From Planctomycetales bacterium ZRK34 (GTDB lineage Bacteria; Planctomycetota; Phycisphaerae; Phycisphaerales; Zrk34), in assembly GCA_014873095.1 (NCBI GenBank), contig CP050848.1, positions 124,001-188,000 of the forward strand: a stretch of 64,000 nt of DNA, in the 5' to 3' direction. This document shows, piece after piece, positions 58,736 to 64,000 of the stretch. Each line of letters starts with the position of its first letter. The stretch's first letter is position 1. The translations under genes and the position numbers were made by a program. A model generated the notes under the pieces. The model saw only the letters and a program-made list of their open reading frames with translations, ran no database searches and had not been told where the DNA came from.

Positions 58736-59737
58736 GTGTATCTACCCGATGTAAAAAGCGTGAGTCGCTCTACTTCTTCCACCACGCCCCTGGTTTCCGC
58801 CGACGCTGACGCGCCGAAGCATCGCCGCGCCGGTTGGGTCCACACTCCAACGCGAACCAAGCTGACGCTGATCATTCTGCTGGCGCTGGTCGGCGGTTGC
58901 CTGATCGGCATGGTGGAAACCCGCGAGGGTAATCAGGTCTGGCCCATGATGATCGGGTTGGGGCTGCTGGCCGCGGTGCTGATTTCGCTGGTCCACCGCA
59001 GCGTGTGCGAACCGCTGGAGGATGTGCTCGAAGCCGCCCGGCGCGCCCGGCGCACCCAACGCCCCGCCGAGGCCCGCCGCCTGCCGCTGCAACGCGATGA
59101 CGAACTCGGCGACCTCTCCAAAATTCTCTGCGACCTGACCATGCAGGCCTATCGCCATTCCACGACCGTCAATCGCCTGCGGCGCACCCTCGACGCCCGC
59201 GTCGCCAAGGCCACCCACCGCGCCACCAGTCAACTACAGCAACTGGCCATGCGCGATCCGCTGACCAACCTCGGCAACCGCCGCTTCCTCGATACCCATC
59301 TGACTGAACTGGTCGACACCTGCCGCGCCACCGCCACCGACCTGATCTGCATCGTGATCGACATGGACAACTTCAAATCGATCAACGATCGCTTCGGCCA
59401 TGCCGTCGGCGACAAGATGCTCAGCTTTCTGGCGCAGCTGATTCGCGCCAATGTGCGCGGCGACGACTACGCGGTTCGCCTGGGCGGTGATGAGTTTCTC
59501 GTGTTGATGCCCGGCGCCGGTGATGAACGCGCCCGACATTTCACCGAGCGCGTGCCTTCGTTGTTCGCTCACCAGATGCGGACGATGCTGCCGCGCGATG
59601 TGCGTACGGGGCTGTCGATGGGAGTCGCCTCACTGCAGCGTGATCACCTCGAAACCGGCGATGCTCTGATCGAACATGCCGACGACAATCTCTACCAGGC
59701 CAAGGATGCCGGCAAAGGCTGCACCTGCGGCATGTAA
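58736..59737 (+). CDS. Membrane-anchored diguanylate cyclase (GGDEF)
   Basis: 333 aa if GTG 58736 is used; a GTG at 58760 is equally possible, and neither has a clear ribosome site. Two transmembrane helices (about 42-60 and 69-87) enclose a very short periplasmic loop, followed by a HAMP-like linker (about 88-145) and a GGDEF domain (about 165-325). The active loop is intact (RLGGDEFLVLM), with an inhibitory I-site RGDD five residues before it, so the protein should make c-di-GMP and be product-inhibited. Such output often governs attachment and matrix, fitting the many surface proteins here. The cytoplasmic N-terminus includes a REP-like palindrome (58799-58824). Confidence 0.92.
   Translation: MYLPDVKSVSRSTSSTTPLVSADADAPKHRRAGWVHTPTRTKLTLIILLALVGGCLIGMVETREGNQVWPMMIGLGLLAAVLISLVHRSVCEPLEDVLEAARRARRTQRPAEARRLPLQRDDELGDLSKILCDLTMQAYRHSTTVNRLRRTLDARVAKATHRATSQLQQLAMRDPLTNLGNRRFLDTHLTELVDTCRATATDLICIVIDMDNFKSINDRFGHAVGDKMLSFLAQLIRANVRGDDYAVRLGGDEFLVLMPGAGDERARHFTERVPSLFAHQMRTMLPRDVRTGLSMGVASLQRDHLETGDALIEHADDNLYQAKDAGKGCTCGM
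58799..58824. repeat. Degenerate REP-like palindrome in the GGDEF gene
   Basis: CGACGCT and AGCATCG arms (6 of 7 paired) around ten bases. The sequence resembles the copies at 11948-11978 and 47893-47921 and encodes about residues 22-30, before the first membrane helix. The match is weaker than that of the first two copies. Confidence 0.4.
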
Positions 59738-59761
59738 GTTCGCCGCCTCCGGCCAGCAACG

Positions 59762-60442
59762 TCACTTCAACTTCTTGAGTTCGATCTTGCGGATCGCAGC
59801 GGTCGTCCCGTAGGACGCAATGCCCAGCGGGCGCGACGGATCGACTTCAACACGAATGCCGATGCGGCGGTTTTCGATGTCCTGGTCGACGATCTGCTTG
59901 CCGTCGAGCCAGGCCTGAATGCGAGTCGGCTCGACACGCAGCTTGATCGTGTACCACTTGCCGGCCTGATAGTCCTGCCAGGTCGAGGTCTCGTTTTCCG
60001 AAGCGTCGTAACCATCCAGGCTCGACAGCCCGGTCACACCGCCGCCCCACCCGCCACAGATCAGCGAGCAGAATTTGTCGCCGACCGGGAAGGTCAACCC
60101 GCAGAAAAAGTCGTTGCCGTCGACGCGCTGAGCTTCGACGGTGATCTCGTAGTTCATCTTCACCGGGGGCTCGCCCTTCCAGGTGATGCCGGTCATCATC
60201 GAACCGAACGGCAGAATAAGGTTGCCGTCTTCGATATGCACTTCGCCTTCGCCGCCGAACTGCGTCGACTTCCAGTTGCCCATCGTCTTGCCGTCGAACA
60301 GCGCGATCGTTTCGCCGACGGCCGGTTGCTTGTCGGCTGGTCCCGCCACATCGCAGGATTCACACTGCGGCTCGGACGCGCACGCAGCAAGCAACATCAT
60401 CATCGCGGTAATCATCAACAGGCAGGTGGTGTAACGGAGCAT
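59762..60442 (-). CDS. DUF1080 (3-keto-disaccharide hydrolase-like) lipoprotein
   Basis: 226 aa from ATG 60442, with GGAGG upstream; the longer open frame is not supported. Lipoprotein signal MITAMMMLLAAC (lipobox LAAC, Cys at 21). One beta-sandwich (about 40-225): ETIALFDGKTMGNWKSTQFGG, EGEVHIEDGNLILPFG, VKMNYEITVEAQRVDGNDFFCGLTFPVG, AGKWYTIKLRVEPTRIQAWLDGKQI and RPLGIASYGTTAAIRKIELKKL, typical for DUF1080/GH16-like domains that act on 3-keto sugars or bind glycans. Anchored to the envelope. Tail-to-tail with the GGDEF gene (24 bases between) and divergent from the exonuclease gene. Confidence 0.92.
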   Translation of the reverse strand: MLRYTTCLLMITAMMMLLAACASEPQCESCDVAGPADKQPAVGETIALFDGKTMGNWKSTQFGGEGEVHIEDGNLILPFGSMMTGITWKGEPPVKMNYEITVEAQRVDGNDFFCGLTFPVGDKFCSLICGGWGGGVTGLSSLDGYDASENETSTWQDYQAGKWYTIKLRVEPTRIQAWLDGKQIVDQDIENRRIGIRVEVDPSRPLGIASYGTTAAIRKIELKKLK

Positions 60443-60559
60443 GAACAGACCTCCAGAACAGGCTTGAGGGTTGGGTTGAAAAATCGACTCCACTGTACCG
60501 CGTGGCGGCCGATGACGCCACGTGATCGAAAAATCCCCACGAAACGTTACACTACCCCG

Positions 60560-61333
60560 ATGCGCATCACCACGTGGAACGTCAACGGCATGCGGGCCGC
60601 CCTGCGCAAGGGATTCGCCGACCATCTGAATCAGATCGCCCCCGACGTGCTGTTGCTGCAGGAAATTCGTGTCACGCCGGACAAACTGCCCGATGAGTGG
60701 GCCGCCCCCGACGGGTGGCATGTTCACTGGCACCCCGCCCAGCGCCCCGGCTATGCGGGCACGGCCGTGTGGTCACGCCACCCGATCGATGATGTGACAA
60801 CGGGCCTTGAAGCCGATGACGACGATGCCGAGGGGCGCGTGTTGAGTGTGCGCGTCGCCGGCGTGCAACTGGTCAGCATCTATCTACCCTCCGGCTCGTC
60901 GGGTGATCACCGCCAGGCGGAAAAGGAAAAGTGGATGGCCCGGTTTCGGCCCTGGGCTGATGCGATGAAGCGCGCCCGGCGACCGATCGTGCTCGGCGGT
61001 GATCTGAACATCGCCCACACCGAGCAAGACATCTTCTACGCCAAGGGCAACGAAAAGAACTCGGGCTTTCTGCCGCACGAGCGGGCGTGGATGGGCGACC
61101 TGATCGACTCCGGCTGGCGCGACCTGGTGCGTGAGCACTACGGCGATCGCCACGGGCCATATACGTGGTGGTCTAACCGCGGGCAGGCTCGCAAGCTCGA
61201 CCGCGGGTGGCGCATCGACTACCTGCTGGCCAACAAGCGCGCCGCCGGTACATTCACCGGCGCCGAGGTCCACCGCGAGGGCGGATTAACCGTCTCCGAC
61301 CACGCCCCCGTCAGCATCGACCTCGATCTGTGA
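60560..61333 (+). CDS. xth: Exodeoxyribonuclease III
   Basis: 257 aa from ATG 60560; the longer open frame upstream runs into the divergent gene's promoter. All ExoIII motifs are present: MRITTWNVNGMRAALRKGF, LLLQEIRV (metal-binding Glu), GTAVWSRHP, VVSIYLPSG-like strand, VLGGDLNIAHTEQDI, GFLPHERAWMGDLIDSGWRDLVR, YTWWSNRG, DRGWRIDYLL and VSDHAPV. The enzyme cuts abasic sites and degrades 3' ends of duplex DNA in base-excision repair. Cytosolic, normal length. No neighbour is functionally linked; the PVC-type dehydrogenase gene follows 64 bases later. Confidence 0.96.
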   Translation: MRITTWNVNGMRAALRKGFADHLNQIAPDVLLLQEIRVTPDKLPDEWAAPDGWHVHWHPAQRPGYAGTAVWSRHPIDDVTTGLEADDDDAEGRVLSVRVAGVQLVSIYLPSGSSGDHRQAEKEKWMARFRPWADAMKRARRPIVLGGDLNIAHTEQDIFYAKGNEKNSGFLPHERAWMGDLIDSGWRDLVREHYGDRHGPYTWWSNRGQARKLDRGWRIDYLLANKRAAGTFTGAEVHREGGLTVSDHAPVSIDLDL

Positions 61334-61397
61334 CCACATGCAATGCCGATCGCGTTCGGCTCGTTACCGTATCAACCGCAGCAACGGATACGACATC

Positions 61398-64000
61398 ATG
61401 AAGCCACACCAATCGTTCGCCATCGCTGTCATTGTCACATGCCTGGTCGCCGGCTCCGCCATCGCTGAACCGACCGGGGCTTTCGAACTGCGTGACGGCG
61501 ACCGCGTGATCATGCTCGGCTCCGAGTTCATCGAGCAGGACATTCACCACAACTATCTCGAAGCCGCCCTGACCGCCCGCTGGCCCGACCGTCGCATCGT
61601 TTTCCGCAACATGGGTTGGTCCGGCGATACGCCCGCCGCCGACTCACGCGGGTATTTCAAAGGGGCCGATGAAGGCTACAAGCGACTGATCGCCGAGATC
61701 GACCGCATCCAGCCGACGGTCGTGTTCGTTTTCTATGGCTCGGTCGCCGCCTACGACGGTCCCGCCGGCATCGACCCGTTCATCAAAAACCTCGACCACC
61801 TGGTCACCGACCTCAAGCGGCACGCGCGACAGGTCGTGCTCGTGTCGCCCCCGCCGGCCGTGGCGATGCCTGCCCCGCTGCCGCCGGTCGATCAGATCAA
61901 CGCCAATCGCCGCGCGATCACGCAGGCCATTGGGCAATACGCCGATCAGAACAAACTGCGCTTCGTCAACCTGTTCGAGCCGATGCTCGCCGCGATCGGC
62001 AGGCAGCCCGAGCCCGTGTCGTATGACACGATCCGTTTCAACGATCGCGGGTACCAACTCGCCGCGGGTGTCATCCTCGATCAGCTCGGCATCGACCCGC
62101 CGAAGCTGCCCGCCAACGAACATGCCGCGCTGCGTGATTTGATCGAAGCGAAAAACGACCTGTACTTTCACCAGTATCGCCCGCAGAACGAAACCTACCT
62201 GCGCGGCTTCCGCAAACATGAGCAGGGACAGAACGCCAAGGAGATCGCCGAATTCGATCCGCTGATCGAACTGGCCGAGGCCCGCATCGCCGCTTTCGTG
62301 CAGGGTAAATCATTACCCGAACCGCCACGTGCCAAGCCCGCCGCACCAAGAAAGGTCGACGCGCTGACGCCGGAAGAGGAACTGGCCGCGCTCAAGCCCG
62401 CCGAGGGTTTCGAGCTGAGTCTCTTCGCCAGCGAGCCGATGATCGCCAACCCGATCCATATGAACTTCGACGCCCGCGGTCGGCTCTGGGTCGCATCGAG
62501 CCCGATCTATCCGCACATCCGCCCGGGGGCCAAACCGTCCGACGAAATCATCATTCTCGAAGACACCGACGGCGACGGTCGCGCCGACAAGCGCACCGTC
62601 TTCGCCGACGACCTGCTGATTCCCACCGCGGTGATGCCCGATGATCGTGGCGGCGCATACGTAGCGGACTCGACCCGCCTGCTGCACCTGTCCGACACCG
62701 ATGGCGACGGCCGCGCCGATCAGCGCCGCATCATCCTCGCCGGGTTCGGCACCGAAGACACCCACCACATCCTGCACACCTTCGGGTGGGGCCCCGACGG
62801 CTGGTTGTACTTCCACCAGTCGATCTACATCCATACCCACGCCGAGACGCCGCGCGGCATCGAGCGCCTCATGGGCTCGGGCATCTGGCGGTACCAACCC
62901 GAAACGCTTCAAACGCAAATTGTTTCACGCGGGTTGATCAATCCGTGGGGGCGGCAGTTCGACCGCTGGGGTCAGTGCTTCGCCACCGACGGCGCCGGCG
63001 GCGAGGGCATCAACTACGCTTTCCGCGGCTCGGCCTTCCCGACAGCCGTCGGATACCCGCGCATCATTCACGGATTGAACCCCGGCCAGCCCAAGCACTG
63101 CGGGCTGGCGCTTGTCACCGGCCGCCGCTTTCCCGGCGACTGGCAGAACACGCTGGTGACCAGCGACTTCCGCGGCAACCGCATCAACCACTTCCGCCTC
63201 GAGCCCGAAGCCTCCGGCTACATCAGCAAGCAACTGCCCGATGTCGTCACCACCACGCATCGCGCCTTCCGCCCGGTCGATCTGAAGATGGGCCCCGACG
63301 GCGCGCTGTACCTGGCCGACTGGTACAACCCGATTATCAACCACGGCGAAGTCGACTTCCGCGACCCGCGCCGTGACACGCAACACGGGCGCATCTGGCG
63401 ACTGGTTGCAAAGAACACCCCGACCGTGAAGCGCCCCGACATCGAAGGCGCGACGATCAGACAGCTTGTCGAAATGTTGCGCGCCCCCGAGCGGTGGACT
63501 GTCGAAACAGCACGTCGCCAGCTTGCGTTGCGTGATCGCTCCGCCGTGGCCACTGCCGTGCGTCAGTGGGTCGGCAAGTTGAACACCAGCGATGCCGATT
63601 ACGAACACGCGCGGCTCGAAGCCCTGTGGACCATGCAGACGATCCGCACGCCGGATTCGACCCTACTGCGTGCTGTGCTGAAATCACCCGATTATCGCGC
63701 CCGTGCAGCAGCTATTCGTGTGCTCGCCGACTGGCAGAATGCTGTGCCCGATGCCAACGATCTGCTTGCCGCGGCCGTTGCAGATCAGCACCCGCAGGTG
63801 CGCCTTGAAGCGGTGAACACCGCCCGCGATTTCGACAGCCTCGATGCGGTCAAACTCGCCGCCGGGGCGCTGGATCACGAGATGGATCAGAACATCGACT
63901 TCGCGCTGTGGGAGACGCTGCGCCGCACGCAGGATCGCTGGCTGCCCGCGGTGAAGTCAGGGAAGTTCAACTTCGGGGGTGACCCGACCAAACTCGCTTT
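61398..64000 (+). CDS. SGNH-like domain fused to PVC-type (heme-binding) dehydrogenase, partial
   Basis: 867 codons are visible and the frame is open at the window edge. Signal peptide about 1-23 (AVIVTCLVAGSAIA). Residues about 28-230 form an SGNH/GDSL-like domain (GDRVIMLGSEFIEQDIHHNY, FRNMGWSGDTPAAD, SYDTIRFNDRGYQLAA), but block I lacks the GDS serine and block III reads GSVA. Residues about 330-680 are the PVC-type dehydrogenase propeller (FELSLFASEPMIANPIHMNFD, ILEDTDGDGRADKRTVFAD, DLKMGPDGALYLADWYNP). From about 690 HEAT-like helices follow (RAAAIRVLADWQ). Longer relatives end in a cytochrome c domain, which would lie beyond the window. Confidence 0.9.
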   Translation, partial: MKPHQSFAIAVIVTCLVAGSAIAEPTGAFELRDGDRVIMLGSEFIEQDIHHNYLEAALTARWPDRRIVFRNMGWSGDTPAADSRGYFKGADEGYKRLIAEIDRIQPTVVFVFYGSVAAYDGPAGIDPFIKNLDHLVTDLKRHARQVVLVSPPPAVAMPAPLPPVDQINANRRAITQAIGQYADQNKLRFVNLFEPMLAAIGRQPEPVSYDTIRFNDRGYQLAAGVILDQLGIDPPKLPANEHAALRDLIEAKNDLYFHQYRPQNETYLRGFRKHEQGQNAKEIAEFDPLIELAEARIAAFVQGKSLPEPPRAKPAAPRKVDALTPEEELAALKPAEGFELSLFASEPMIANPIHMNFDARGRLWVASSPIYPHIRPGAKPSDEIIILEDTDGDGRADKRTVFADDLLIPTAVMPDDRGGAYVADSTRLLHLSDTDGDGRADQRRIILAGFGTEDTHHILHTFGWGPDGWLYFHQSIYIHTHAETPRGIERLMGSGIWRYQPETLQTQIVSRGLINPWGRQFDRWGQCFATDGAGGEGINYAFRGSAFPTAVGYPRIIHGLNPGQPKHCGLALVTGRRFPGDWQNTLVTSDFRGNRINHFRLEPEASGYISKQLPDVVTTTHRAFRPVDLKMGPDGALYLADWYNPIINHGEVDFRDPRRDTQHGRIWRLVAKNTPTVKRPDIEGATIRQLVEMLRAPERWTVETARRQLALRDRSAVATAVRQWVGKLNTSDADYEHARLEALWTMQTIRTPDSTLLRAVLKSPDYRARAAAIRVLADWQNAVPDANDLLAAAVADQHPQVRLEAVNTARDFDSLDAVKLAAGALDHEMDQNIDFALWETLRRTQDRWLPAVKSGKFNFGGDPTKLA

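Noticed and set aside
60236-60559. N-terminal extension of the exonuclease III frame
   Set aside because: ExoIII begins MRITTWNVNG at 60560; the upstream part is antisense to the DUF1080 lipoprotein gene.

Overview
The window is about 64 kb of high-GC DNA from a planctomycete, most likely class Phycisphaerae. The evidence is the combination of DUF1549/DUF1553 with DUF1501, a PVC-type dehydrogenase, many secreted Gfo/Idh/MocA proteins with twin-arginine-like leaders, ECF-like sigma factors paired with FecR-type membrane proteins, [16 protein letters not shown] pseudopilins, sulfatase and sialidase genes, and at least seven PEP-CTERM-type surface proteins. No phage, IS element, CRISPR array, rRNA or exosortase gene is visible. 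One tRNA (Gly-TCC) is present. Both outermost genes are cut by the window ends.

Layout. 1-5560 (minus): cassette 1, running sigma factor > FecR-NHL anti-sigma-like protein > NHL surface protein > LamG PEP-CTERM protein > pseudopilin > sialidase (cut by the edge). 5633-9024 (minus): a MacB/LolD-type ABC exporter. 9179-11900 (plus): two secreted Gfo/Idh/MocA oxidoreductases. 12108-14360: two PEP-CTERM proteins facing each other across a long palindrome. 14520-22833: a frameshifted TPR/LamG gene, a propeller protein, an unknown protein, a beta-helix protein, an MsrB lipoprotein and a cytosolic Gfo/Idh/MocA. 23252-28208: DUF1549/1553, DUF1501 and a sulfatase. 28285-32562: tRNA-Gly, DUF488, a sulfite-dehydrogenase-like pair and an old yellow enzyme. 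32814-40057 (plus): cassette 2, running sigma factor > FecR-lectin-like anti-sigma-like protein > LamG/lectin-like surface protein > pseudopilin > Gfo/Idh/MocA > DapA/NanA-like protein. 40074-46740 (minus): a 1567-aa surface protein and a Na/Pi cotransporter. 46833-56452 (plus): AsmA-like, HAD, PEP-CTERM proteins, ribosomal protein S1 and a DUF4139-like protein. 56532-64000: sugar isomerase with a PQQ-like propeller, a GGDEF protein, a DUF1080 lipoprotein, exonuclease III and a PVC-type dehydrogenase (cut by the edge).

The most interesting signal is that cassettes 1 and 2, on opposite strands about 27 kb apart, share a gene order, four-base start/stop overlaps, a hairpin between the surface-protein gene and the pseudopilin gene, and an A-tract/TATT/CACA motif at a similar distance upstream of the sigma gene. 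In each cassette the extracytoplasmic domain of the FecR-type protein is homologous to the secreted protein encoded just downstream: NHL propeller to NHL propeller in cassette 1, lectin-like domain to lectin-like domain in cassette 2. The folds differ between cassettes but the mirroring is the same. This suggests a modular cell-surface signalling system in which the anti-sigma protein carries a copy of its own exported target. Both surface proteins also end in an unusual IPTPxALPAGL sorting tail instead of the VPEP tail used elsewhere in the window.

Functionally the region looks devoted to surface display and glycan handling (sialidase, sulfatase, beta-helix protein, DUF1080, Gfo/Idh/MocA, NanA-like lyase). 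Two good sigma-54 promoters lie in PEP-CTERM territory near 49.9 and 52.6 kb, and a small family of REP-like palindromes occurs both between and inside genes.
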